From contig CAJMMA010000018.1 of the NCBI GenBank assembly GCA_905214435.1, positions 1 to 32,148 of the forward strand: a stretch of 32,148 nt of DNA, given 5' to 3'. A program made the position numbers and the translations under genes. This DNA comes from an uncultured bacterium (GTDB lineage Bacteria > Actinomycetota > Coriobacteriia > Coriobacteriales > Coriobacteriaceae). Below the pieces are notes generated by a model. That model was not told the origin of the DNA and made no database searches. It saw only the letters and a list, made by a program, of their open reading frames with translations. Positions 7,759 through 15,114 of the stretch are shown in pieces; the first letter of the stretch is position 1; each line of letters opens with the position of its first letter.

Positions 7759-9582
7759 ATGGACGCTGCGATTCAGTACATCTTGTACTTTGCCGTGCTC
7801 GTCGTCCTGGCCGTTCCGCTCGGTCGGTTCATGGCCCATATCATGGATGGTGAGCATACGTTCCTGTCGCCTGTGATTGCTCCTGTGGAGCGTGGCGTCT
7901 ATCGTCTGCTTCGCATCGACGCGGCAGAGCAGATGGGGTGTAGGCGCTACCTGGCGAGCGTGCTGGTCTTTTCGGGGATCGGCCTCGTGGTCCTTGTGGC
8001 ACTTCAAGCGCTTCAGTCCTTCTTGCCAGGCAATCCCCAGCACCTGCCGGGTGTGCCATGGGACCTGTCGTTCAATACGGCTGCTTCCTTCATAACCAAC
8101 ACCAACTGGCAGTCCTACTCCGGCGAGACCACCCTGTCCTACCTTGTGCAGTTCATGGGTCTCACCGTGCAGAACTTCGTTTCCGCTGGCACCGGTATCG
8201 CGGTCATGTTCGCGCTGATTCGTGGCTTCCGTCAGGTCAAGGAGCAGAGCTTGGGTTCCTTCTGGGTCGACCTCACCCGCACCGTCCTGTATGTGCTCAT
8301 CCCGCTGAACCTCGTGTTCGGCATCTGCCTGGCTGCCGGTGGCGTCATCTCCAACTTCCAGCCGGCTCAGAAGGCTGAGCTCGTAGAGCCCGTCGCCGTC
8401 CAGCCTAATGCAGACGGCGGCTGGAGCGTCCTCGACGGCGCCCAGATCGAGGGCGACACGGTCAAGGTCGACGGCAAGGTTGTCGAGGGCGCGCGCGTGG
8501 TCACCGAGCAGTTCCTGCCCCAGGGTCCTGCGGCTCCTCAGGTCGCCATCAAGCAGTCCGGAACCAACGGCGGCGGCTTCTTCGGCGTGAACTCCGCCCA
8601 TCCGTATGAGAACCCCAGTGCCTTCACCAACATCATCGAGATGACCAGCCTGCTGCTGATCCCGGCTGCCTGCTGCTTCACCTTCGGTATCGGCGTCAAG
8701 AACACCAAGCAGGGCAAGGCCATCTTTGCCGCCATGTTCATCCTGCTGGTGATCTTCACCGGCATCATCGCCGTCAACGAGCATGCGGGCACCCCGCAGC
8801 TGGCCGATGGCGGAGCGGTCAATATCGAGATGACCGACGGCCAAGCCGGCGGCAACATGGAGGGCAAGGAGAGCCGCTTCGGTATCGTCACCTCCTCCAC
8901 GTGGTCGGCTTACACCACCGCCGCTTCCAACGGCTCGGTTAACTCCATGCACGACTCCTACACCCCGCTGGGCGGTTTTGTCCAGATGCTCCAGATGGCT
9001 CTGGGCGAGGTTGTCTTCGGCGGCGTGGGCTGCGGCCTGTACGGCATGATCGGCTTCGCCATCCTCACAGTGTTCATCGCCGGCCTTATGGTCGGCCGCA
9101 CGCCCGAGTTCCTGGGCAAGAAGATCGAGCCGGGCGAGATGCGCTGGGCAGTTGTCCTGTGCCTGGCAACTCCGTTTGCCATTCTGGTGTGCTCGGCCAT
9201 CGCCTGCATGGTGCCCGGTCTTGCCGACCAGCTCAACAATGGTGGCGCGCACGGCTTCTCCGAGGTGCTGTATGCCTTCACCTCATGCGGCGGCAACAAC
9301 GGCTCGGCGTTTGCAGGTATGAACTGCAACATTCCCTGGATCAACGTCATGCTCGGCCTCGAGATGCTGTTCGCCCGCTTCATGCCCATCATCGGTACGC
9401 TGGCTATCGCCGGCTCGCTGGCCAAGAAGGGTAAGGTCGCCGAGAGCGCCGGTACCCTGTCTACCACCAACGGCATGTTCGTATTCCTGCTCGTGTTCAT
9501 CGTTCTGCTGATCGGTGCCCTGAGCTTCTTCCCGGCCCTGGCGCTTGGCCCCGTTGCCGAGTTCTTCCAGATGATTGCGTAA
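7759..9582 (+). CDS. kdpA: KdpA potassium-transporting ATPase channel subunit
   Basis: A 607-residue KdpA, the channel-like subunit of the KdpFABC pump related to SKT potassium transporters. Selectivity-filter-type segments are visible: TNWQSYSGE, QNFVSAGTGIAVMFA, SGTNGGGFFGVNSAHPYENPS and TSCGGNNGSAFAG. About ten membrane helices are spread along the protein. Between the second and third pore repeats there is a soluble insertion (roughly residues 205-265, with EPVAVQPNADGGWSV), as in other KdpA. Residues 350-375 carry a Gly/Gln/Met-rich loop. It starts 3 bases after kdpF and ends 16 bases before kdpB, with GGAGG in that gap. Confidence 0.97.
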   Translation: MDAAIQYILYFAVLVVLAVPLGRFMAHIMDGEHTFLSPVIAPVERGVYRLLRIDAAEQMGCRRYLASVLVFSGIGLVVLVALQALQSFLPGNPQHLPGVPWDLSFNTAASFITNTNWQSYSGETTLSYLVQFMGLTVQNFVSAGTGIAVMFALIRGFRQVKEQSLGSFWVDLTRTVLYVLIPLNLVFGICLAAGGVISNFQPAQKAELVEPVAVQPNADGGWSVLDGAQIEGDTVKVDGKVVEGARVVTEQFLPQGPAAPQVAIKQSGTNGGGFFGVNSAHPYENPSAFTNIIEMTSLLLIPAACCFTFGIGVKNTKQGKAIFAAMFILLVIFTGIIAVNEHAGTPQLADGGAVNIEMTDGQAGGNMEGKESRFGIVTSSTWSAYTTAASNGSVNSMHDSYTPLGGFVQMLQMALGEVVFGGVGCGLYGMIGFAILTVFIAGLMVGRTPEFLGKKIEPGEMRWAVVLCLATPFAILVCSAIACMVPGLADQLNNGGAHGFSEVLYAFTSCGGNNGSAFAGMNCNIPWINVMLGLEMLFARFMPIIGTLAIAGSLAKKGKVAESAGTLSTTNGMFVFLLVFIVLLIGALSFFPALALGPVAEFFQMIA

Positions 9583-9598
9583 AGGAGGACGCAGATTT

Positions 9599-11653
9599 AT
9601 GGCTATGCAAAAAGACATGATGGGCCGCGCGGTCCGCGACTCGTTTGCCAAACTGGATCCTCGCGTCCAGATTCAAAACCCGGTCATGTTCCTGGTGTGG
9701 CTTTCCGCCGTCATGACCTCCGTCCTGGCCGTCGCTTCCATCTTCGGTGTGCAGGACGCGGGTGTGCCCACCTACTATGTGGTCACCATCGCGGTCATCC
9801 TGTGGCTCACCGACCTGTTCTCGAACTTCGCCGAGGCGCTTGCCGAGGGCCGCGGTAAGGCTCAGGCCGATTCCCTGCGTGCGGCCAAGAAGGATGTCGA
9901 GGCCCATCGTATCGAGTCCGTTGAGGACAAGGAGCACTTCACCGTCGTTCCCGGCACCGAGCTCACGCGCGGCGACCTGGTGATCGTACGCGCCGGCGAG
10001 CAGATTCCCGGCGATGGCGACGTCATCGAGGGCGCTGCCTCCGTTGACGAGTCCGCCATCACCGGCGAGTCCGCCCCCGTGGTCCGCGAGGCCGGCGGCG
10101 ACCGCTCTGCCGTTACCGGCGGTACCACGGTGCTGTCCGACTGGATCATCGTCAAGATCTCCAGTGAGCCCGGCCAGAGCTTCCTGGACAAGATGATCGC
10201 GATGGTCGAGGGTGCCGCGCGCAAGAAGACCCCTAACGAGATCGCTCTGGAGATCTTCCTGGTGGCCCTTTCCATCGTCTTTATCCTGGTCACGCTGGCC
10301 CTGTATTGTTACTCCTGCTTCTCGGCCGGTCTTAACGACATGGTCAACCCCACGGCCGTGACCACGCTCGTGGCACTGCTCGTGTGCTTGGCTCCCACTA
10401 CCATCGGCGCCCTTCTGTCCGCCATCGGCATCGCCGGCATGAGCCGCCTGAACGAGGCCAACGTGCTGGCCATGTCCGGCCGCGCCATCGAGGCCGCCGG
10501 CGACGTCGACATCCTCATGCTCGACAAGACCGGCACCATCACCCTGGGTAACCGCCAAGCCGCCGAGTTCATCCCGGTCGACGGCGTCGATCCCGCGGAG
10601 CTGGCCGATGCCGCTCAGCTTTCCTCGCTGGCCGACGAGACCCCCGAGGGTCGTTCCATCGTCGTGCTCGCCAAGGAGCAGTTTGGGCTGCGCGGCCGCA
10701 CACTCGAGGATAAGGGCATGGAGTTCATCCCCTTCACCGCGGCGACTCGCATGTCCGGTGTGAACTACGAGGGCAATGAGATCCGCAAGGGCGCTGCCGA
10801 TTCCGTGCGCACCTATGTGGAGGCAGCCGGCGGCGTGTTCTCCCAGGAGTGCGACGAGGCCGTCGAACGCATCGCCAAGGCCGGCGGCACCCCGCTGGTC
10901 GTGACCAAGAACTGCCGCGTGCTGGGCGTTGTGTACCTCAAGGACATCATCAAGTCCGGCGTTAAGGAGAAGTTCGCCGACCTGCGCAAGATGGGCATCA
11001 AGACCATCATGGTGACGGGCGACAATCCGCTCACCGCCGCGGCAATCGCCGCCGAGGCCGGCGTTGACGACTTCCTGGCCGAGGCCACCCCCGAGGGCAA
11101 ACTCGAGAAGATCCGCGAGTTCCAGCGTGAGGGTCACCTGGTCGCCATGACCGGCGACGGCACCAACGACGCGCCGGCGCTCGCCCAGGCGGACGTCGCC
11201 GTGGCCATGAACACCGGAACCCAGGCTGCCAAGGAGGCCGGCAACATGGTCGACCTCGACTCCAGCCCCACCAAGCTCATCGAGGTCGTGCGTATTGGCA
11301 AGCAGCTGCTCATGACCCGCGGTTCGCTCACGACCTTCTCGGTGGCTAACGACATGGCGAAGTACTTCGCTATCATCCCGGCCCTGTTCTCGCCGATCTA
11401 CCCGGGCCTTGGCGCGCTCAACATCCTCGGTCTGGCAAGCCCACTGTCCGCGGTTCTTTCGGCCATCATCTATAACGCGCTCGTTATCGTCGCGCTGATC
11501 CCGGCCGCGCTGAAGGGCGTTAAGTACCGCGAGGTCCCGTCTGGACAGCTGCTGACCCACAACCTACTCGTGTGGGGTCTGGGCGGCATTGTTGCCCCGT
11601 TCGTATTCATCAAGCTCATCGACATGCTGCTCGCGTTCTGCGGCATTATGTAA
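9599..11653 (+). CDS. kdpB: KdpB potassium-transporting P-type ATPase
   Basis: A 684-residue P-type ATPase, the energising subunit of Kdp. Key sites: TGES (155-158) in the actuator domain, the phosphorylated Asp309 in DKTGTIT, and MTGDGTNDAPALAQADVAVAMN in the hinge region. Ser158 of TGES corresponds to the Ser162 that is phosphorylated to inhibit E. coli KdpB, so that control point is retained. The M4 segment has the expected CLAPTTIGALL. I chose the ATG at 9599 because AAAGGAGG lies 9 bases upstream; an upstream in-frame alternative start (9575) overlaps kdpA. It is followed 12 bases later by kdpC. Confidence 0.97.
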   Translation: MAMQKDMMGRAVRDSFAKLDPRVQIQNPVMFLVWLSAVMTSVLAVASIFGVQDAGVPTYYVVTIAVILWLTDLFSNFAEALAEGRGKAQADSLRAAKKDVEAHRIESVEDKEHFTVVPGTELTRGDLVIVRAGEQIPGDGDVIEGAASVDESAITGESAPVVREAGGDRSAVTGGTTVLSDWIIVKISSEPGQSFLDKMIAMVEGAARKKTPNEIALEIFLVALSIVFILVTLALYCYSCFSAGLNDMVNPTAVTTLVALLVCLAPTTIGALLSAIGIAGMSRLNEANVLAMSGRAIEAAGDVDILMLDKTGTITLGNRQAAEFIPVDGVDPAELADAAQLSSLADETPEGRSIVVLAKEQFGLRGRTLEDKGMEFIPFTAATRMSGVNYEGNEIRKGAADSVRTYVEAAGGVFSQECDEAVERIAKAGGTPLVVTKNCRVLGVVYLKDIIKSGVKEKFADLRKMGIKTIMVTGDNPLTAAAIAAEAGVDDFLAEATPEGKLEKIREFQREGHLVAMTGDGTNDAPALAQADVAVAMNTGTQAAKEAGNMVDLDSSPTKLIEVVRIGKQLLMTRGSLTTFSVANDMAKYFAIIPALFSPIYPGLGALNILGLASPLSAVLSAIIYNALVIVALIPAALKGVKYREVPSGQLLTHNLLVWGLGGIVAPFVFIKLIDMLLAFCGIM

Positions 11654-11665
11654 GTGGAGGTTTGT

Positions 11666-12256
11666 ATGTTCAAAGGTGTTGCATCGCGCGCACTTGGCGT
11701 GTTCGCGCTGTTTACCGTTGTCTGCGGCCTGGGCTATACGCTCGTCGTGACCGGCATCGCCCAGGTTGCGTTCCCGTATCAGGCGAACGGTTCGCTCATT
11801 ACGGTCGACGGCAAGGTTGTGGGCTCCGAGCTCATCGGCCAGAACTTCGAGGACGAGGACCACATGTGGGGCCGCATCCAGAACGTGTCAATTGTCGAAG
11901 GCGAAGACGGCGAGCTCGTGGCGTATGGTGCCCCGTCCAACCTGTCCCCGGCGAGTGAGGAGTACCGGCAGCTTGTGGACGCGCGCGTCGAGAAGATTCG
12001 CGCCTCCAACCCCGACGCCGGCATGGATGCCGTGCCCGTCGACCTGGTGACGTGTTCTGGCTCAGGGCTCGACCCCGAGATCTCCCCCGATGCCGCCGAG
12101 TACCAGGTACCGCGCCTGGCGAAGGCCACGGGCAAGAGCGAAGGCGAGGTGCGCGACATCATCGCCCAGTGCACCAAGGGCCGTTTCCTCGGCGTGTTCG
12201 GCGAGCCCACGGTCAACGTGCTCAAGGTGAACCTTATGCTGGACGGCGCGCTGTAG
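11666..12256 (+). CDS. kdpC: KdpC subunit of the potassium-transporting ATPase
   Basis: A 196-residue KdpC with one N-terminal membrane helix (about 10-32) followed by an extracytoplasmic domain. Family motifs include GSELIGQNF and DLVTCSGSGLDPEISPDAAE, and the C-terminal segment ends GVFGEPTVNVLKVNLML. KdpC assists potassium affinity and assembly of the KdpFABC complex. The usual YFWGRPS segment is altered to HMWGRIQNVS. GGAGG lies 6 bases before the ATG; an in-frame GTG at 11654 would overlap this site. It is the last gene of the kdpFABC operon. Confidence 0.96.
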   Translation: MFKGVASRALGVFALFTVVCGLGYTLVVTGIAQVAFPYQANGSLITVDGKVVGSELIGQNFEDEDHMWGRIQNVSIVEGEDGELVAYGAPSNLSPASEEYRQLVDARVEKIRASNPDAGMDAVPVDLVTCSGSGLDPEISPDAAEYQVPRLAKATGKSEGEVRDIIAQCTKGRFLGVFGEPTVNVLKVNLMLDGAL

Positions 12257-12318
12257 GTGAGGGAGTGGCGGATGAGGGCATGACTGACTATCTGAGCCCT
12301 CAATTCCACCCCGCCCAT

Positions 12319-12395
12319 CAGTTGCGGTGAAATACGGACCGTTTTGGCTGTCAAAGGCCTTATCTACTCCGTATTCCACCGCAACTTTTTGTGGG
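12319..12395. repeat. 77-bp palindromic repeat, copy 2 (right of kdp)
   Basis: Same element and orientation as 3910-3986, with 75 of 77 bases identical. It lies 62 bases after kdpC, so the pair brackets the whole kdp module as direct repeats about 8.4 kb apart. The terminal arms form a 19-bp stem with one mismatch, and the right arm is followed by TTTTT. Confidence 0.85.
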
Positions 12396-12438
12396 TTGAG
12401 TAAAAGCCGGGGGAGCGTGTACGGTCGGGTACAGCGCG

Positions 12439-12467
12439 GTTGCTGATACGATAGGTACGTTAGCAAC
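12439..12467. promoter_or_regulatory. Inverted repeat in the promoter region of the flavin reductase gene
   Basis: GTTGCTGA (12439-12446) faces TTAGCAAC (12460-12467) with 7 of 8 bases complementary and a 13-base spacer. The spacer contains TACGAT, a possible -10. It is 34 bases before the start codon. Operator function is inferred from position and symmetry. Confidence 0.35.
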
Positions 12468-12501
12468 TGCCGCCGAGCGGCTCAAATGAAAGGAACCCTG
12501 T

Positions 12502-14451
12502 ATGGAGTCCTCCGCCTACCCGATGCTCTTTAGCCCGATCAAGGTCGGTACGACCGAGGTCAAGAACCGCGTCTTTATGCCGCCGGTGTCTACCAACCTG
12601 GCCGATCACGGCTATGTGACCGACGATTTGGTCGACCATTACCGCGCCCGTGCCAAGGGCGGCGTGGGTCTGATCATCACCGAGGTCGTGACGGTCGAGC
12701 CTACCTATACCTATCTGCCGGGTGACATGTGCTGCTACGACGACACGTTTATCCCTGGCTGGGAAAAGCTCGCCGCCGCCGTCCACGAGTACGGCTGCAA
12801 GATCATGCCGCAGCTCTTCCACCCCGCCTACATGGCCTTTAACATTCCGGGCACCCCGCGCCTGATCGCTCCGTCCTTTGTGGGCCCGTCCTATGCTCGC
12901 GAGGCGCCGCGCCCCATTACGGTAGATGAGATCCACGAGCTCACGCATCAGTTTGGCGACGCTGCCGTGCGTATGCAGAAGGCCGGCGTCGATGGCGTCG
13001 AGGTTCATGCGGCGCACGCCCACGGTATGCTCGGCGGCTTTTTGACTCCGCTCTACAACAAGCGCACCGACGAGTACGGCGGCTCACTCGACGCCCGCAT
13101 GCGCTTCCTGCTCGAGGTCATCGCCGAGATTCGCGAGCGCTGCGGCAAGGACTTTATCATCGACGTCCGCATCTCGGGCGATGAGTACACCGATGGCGGC
13201 CTGACCCTCAACGACATGATCTACGTCTCGCGTCGCCTGGAGAAGGCCGGCGTCGACATGATTCACGTGTCGGGCGGCACCACTATCAAGCGTGGCTCTG
13301 CGATTCCCGCCGCCGGCACCCAGCAGGCCTCGCACGCCGCCTGCTCGCGCGAGATTAAGAAGCACGTCAACATTCCCGTCGCCACCGTCGGCCGCATCAA
13401 CGAGGCCTGGATCGCCGAGGAGCTGATCGAGGACGGCGCTGCCGACATCTGCATGATGGGCCGTGCCAATCTGTGCGATGCCGAGTTCTGCAACAAGGCC
13501 GCTGCCGGCAACGCCGACGACATCCGCCCCTGCATCGGTTGCCTGCGCTGCCTGAACGGCATCATGTTTGGCAAGCGCATCTCCTGCACCGTCAACCCGG
13601 ACGTGGAGCGCGACGAGGCCGGTTACGAGCCTGCCGCCGAGGCCAAGAACGTGCTCGTCGTGGGCGCCGGTCCCGCTGGCATGGAGGCGGCCTACATTGC
13701 CGCCAAGCGCGGCCATAACGTGGTGCTCGTGGATAAGCAGGACGAACCGGGCGGCGAGATGCGCATCGCGGCCGTTCCGCCGGCAAAGCAGGAGCTCACT
13801 CGTGTGATCAAGTACCAGTACCGTCGCCTGGCCGAGGCCGGCGTCACGTGCGTATTTGGCACTGAGCTTACTGCCGAGGACATTCAGCGTGACTACGCCG
13901 GCTACGAGGTCGTCCTAGCTTATGGCGCCGAGCCCATCGCTCCGGCCTTCATGCAGGGCTTTAAGCAGGTTATGACGGCTGACGACCTGTTGGGCGGCAA
14001 GGCTTTTCCGGGCAAGAAGATCGTCATCGTGGGCGGCGGCACCGTCGGCTGCGAGACGGCCGATTACCTGGCCCCGTTGGTCAACGACCTGTCGCCGGCC
14101 AATCGCGATGTCACCGTCATCGAGATGACCAAGACGCTCGCCGCCAACGAGGGCGGTGCCGGCCGCGCGGTGCTCATCACGCGCATGCTCTCCAAGGGCG
14201 TCCACGTGCTGACCGAGGCCAAGGTGACCGAGATCGCCGAGGACACCATCAGTTACGAAAAGGACGGCGAGGTCCACACTATCGCCGATGCCGACACGCT
14301 GGTGCTTGCCATGGGCTATCGTCCCAATACCAAGCTGGCAGACGACCTGGCTGCAGCCGGTGTTGCCACCCACGTGCTGGGCGATGCCAACAAGTGCGGT
14401 AACATTCGCGACGCCATCGGCGATGGCTACAAGGTTGCCTGTGAGCTCTAG
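12502..14451 (+). CDS. Old Yellow Enzyme-type NAD(P)H:flavin oxidoreductase with FeS cluster
   Basis: A 649-residue enzyme of the 2,4-dienoyl-CoA reductase/enoate reductase/BaiCD-like family, which reduces activated C=C bonds with FMN, a 4Fe-4S cluster, FAD and NAD(P)H. The TIM barrel covers about 8-335, with FSPIKVGTTEVKNRVFMPP at the start, HAAHAHGMLGGFLTP (169-183) and NKRTDEYGGSLDARMRF. Cluster cysteines are C344, C347, C350 and C362. The FAD site is VVGAGPAGMEAA (386-397), and the second dinucleotide site, IVGGGTVGCETAD, is near 515. The active-site Tyr that dienoyl-CoA reductase has in its GYL segment is not obvious here (GML). The substrate cannot be told; gut homologues act on bile acids, steroids or plant phenolics. 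GAAAGGA precedes the ATG. Confidence 0.9.
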   Translation: MESSAYPMLFSPIKVGTTEVKNRVFMPPVSTNLADHGYVTDDLVDHYRARAKGGVGLIITEVVTVEPTYTYLPGDMCCYDDTFIPGWEKLAAAVHEYGCKIMPQLFHPAYMAFNIPGTPRLIAPSFVGPSYAREAPRPITVDEIHELTHQFGDAAVRMQKAGVDGVEVHAAHAHGMLGGFLTPLYNKRTDEYGGSLDARMRFLLEVIAEIRERCGKDFIIDVRISGDEYTDGGLTLNDMIYVSRRLEKAGVDMIHVSGGTTIKRGSAIPAAGTQQASHAACSREIKKHVNIPVATVGRINEAWIAEELIEDGAADICMMGRANLCDAEFCNKAAAGNADDIRPCIGCLRCLNGIMFGKRISCTVNPDVERDEAGYEPAAEAKNVLVVGAGPAGMEAAYIAAKRGHNVVLVDKQDEPGGEMRIAAVPPAKQELTRVIKYQYRRLAEAGVTCVFGTELTAEDIQRDYAGYEVVLAYGAEPIAPAFMQGFKQVMTADDLLGGKAFPGKKIVIVGGGTVGCETADYLAPLVNDLSPANRDVTVIEMTKTLAANEGGAGRAVLITRMLSKGVHVLTEAKVTEIAEDTISYEKDGEVHTIADADTLVLAMGYRPNTKLADDLAAAGVATHVLGDANKCGNIRDAIGDGYKVACEL

Positions 14452-14469
14452 TTAACCCTTTGTTGCGTG

Positions 14470-14516
14470 GGGGCCAGGTTACTTTGCGCTAAGTTGATGC
14501 ATGTAAACCTGACCCC
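14470..14516. repeat. Imperfect hairpin after the flavin reductase gene
   Basis: GGGGCCAGGTTAC (14470-14482) faces GTAAACCTGACCCC (14503-14516) with one bulge and one mismatch. It looks like an intergenic palindromic repeat or the first of two terminator stems. No T run follows. Confidence 0.45.
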
Positions 14517-14525
14517 ATTGCACCA

Positions 14526-14566
14526 TTTGATAAAACGCAAGCGCTCGCTGCCTGCGTTTTATCAAA
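14526..14566. terminator. Long perfect hairpin, probable terminator
   Basis: TTTGATAAAACGCA and TGCGTTTTATCAAA form a perfect 14-bp stem with a 13-base loop. The TTTT lies within the 3' arm and not after it, so it may act in either direction. It lies 75 bases after the flavin reductase gene and 20 bases from the end of the minus-strand remnant. Confidence 0.55.
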
Positions 14567-14585
14567 GAAAGATTATTGTCGAGCC

Positions 14586-14867
14586 TTAAATGCCTTTTGT
14601 TTGTGTGCCTTCCGCAATCATATTGCGGTTGTAGACCAGGTGCAGATACATCGCATCGTGAGCGGCGGTGGGGTTGCGCGTCTCAATGGCGTCGGCCACA
14701 CCGTGGTGCGTGCGGATGGTCTCCTCGACGAACTTTTTTGCCCGTTACGTCGATAAAGAGGGGAACGGATGCCTTGAGCACACCCATCAGACGGGTAACG
14801 GCGAGGTTGCCGCCATCCCAGGGCGGCTTCATGGGGTAGCGCCCGTACGCATCGAATTTTTCCTCTC
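14586..14867 (-). pseudogene. Decayed GntR-family (FCD) regulator, C-terminal remnant
   Basis: Reading the minus strand gives an open segment encoding YPMKPPWDGGNLAVTRLMGV and PLFIDVTGK, then a run of six A (T at 14734-14739 on the plus strand). A one-base shift there restores FVEETIRTHHGVADAIETRN, PTAAHDAMYLHLVYNRNMI and a stop at 14586-14588. The His-x-I/V-x-x-AI and HL patterns match the last helices of FCD ligand-binding domains of GntR regulators. The upstream frame meets a stop near 14868 and no winged-helix half is present. It is therefore a truncated, frameshifted leftover. Family assignment is from motif spacing only. Confidence 0.6.
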
Positions 14868-14884
14868 ATAGATGTGCGGCACAA

Positions 14885-14919
14885 AGAGCCCCGAGTTCAT
14901 ACGAGCTCGGGGCTCTTTT
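14885..14919. terminator. Orphan bidirectional terminator
   Basis: AGAGCCCCGAG (14885-14895) and CTCGGGGCTCT (14906-14916) form a perfect 11-bp stem with a 10-base loop, followed by TTTTC. No intact gene precedes it on the plus strand, which suits a deletion that removed the gene it once served. It also shields the AlbA_2 gene promoter region. Confidence 0.7.
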
Positions 14920-14938
14920 CGTTTGGATTTCAGACGTA

Positions 14939-15077
14939 TTGACAGACGAAAACAGTCTGCGTCCGGTATTGAGCCATACGAAAGCGAAATTATGCGTCTT
15001 AATTCCGTACGCAAATCAAGACGAAAACAGTTTGCGTCTTATATAAATCAGTACGCAAACGGTTTTCGTCTTATAAT
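14939..15077 (+). promoter_or_regulatory. Promoter with an array of palindromic operators
   Basis: Three related 23-bp palindromes: 14943-14965, 15018-15040 and 15050-15072. The best copy is AAGACGAAAAC-A-GTTTGCGTCTT (11-bp arms, one mismatch). The half-site is roughly RKACGMAAAC. Further loose half-sites occur between them (ATACGAAAGC at 14976, TGCGTCTT at 14993, GTACGCAAATC at 15008). Sites 2 and 3 are offset by 32 bp, about three helical turns. Site 3 overlaps a TATAAT (15072-15077), and TTGACA (14939-14944) abuts site 1. All lie directly before the AlbA_2 gene, so autoregulation is the simplest reading. Confidence 0.72.
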
Positions 15078-15114
15078 ACGGTTATGAATGGTACGAAACG
15101 AGGGGGTTGTGCAT

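Noticed and set aside
9497..11560. 687-codon minus-strand open frame across kdpB
   Set aside because: Shadow of third-position GC bias in kdpB; low-complexity protein without any family features.
12273..12302. Terminator directly after kdpC (TGAGGGC/GCCCTCA)
   Set aside because: Seven-base arms, 16-base loop and no T run; the following 77-bp palindrome is a better candidate.
14668..14871. 67-codon plus-strand ORF
   Set aside because: It is the reverse of the FCD remnant, which has the recognisable protein pattern; this frame has none.
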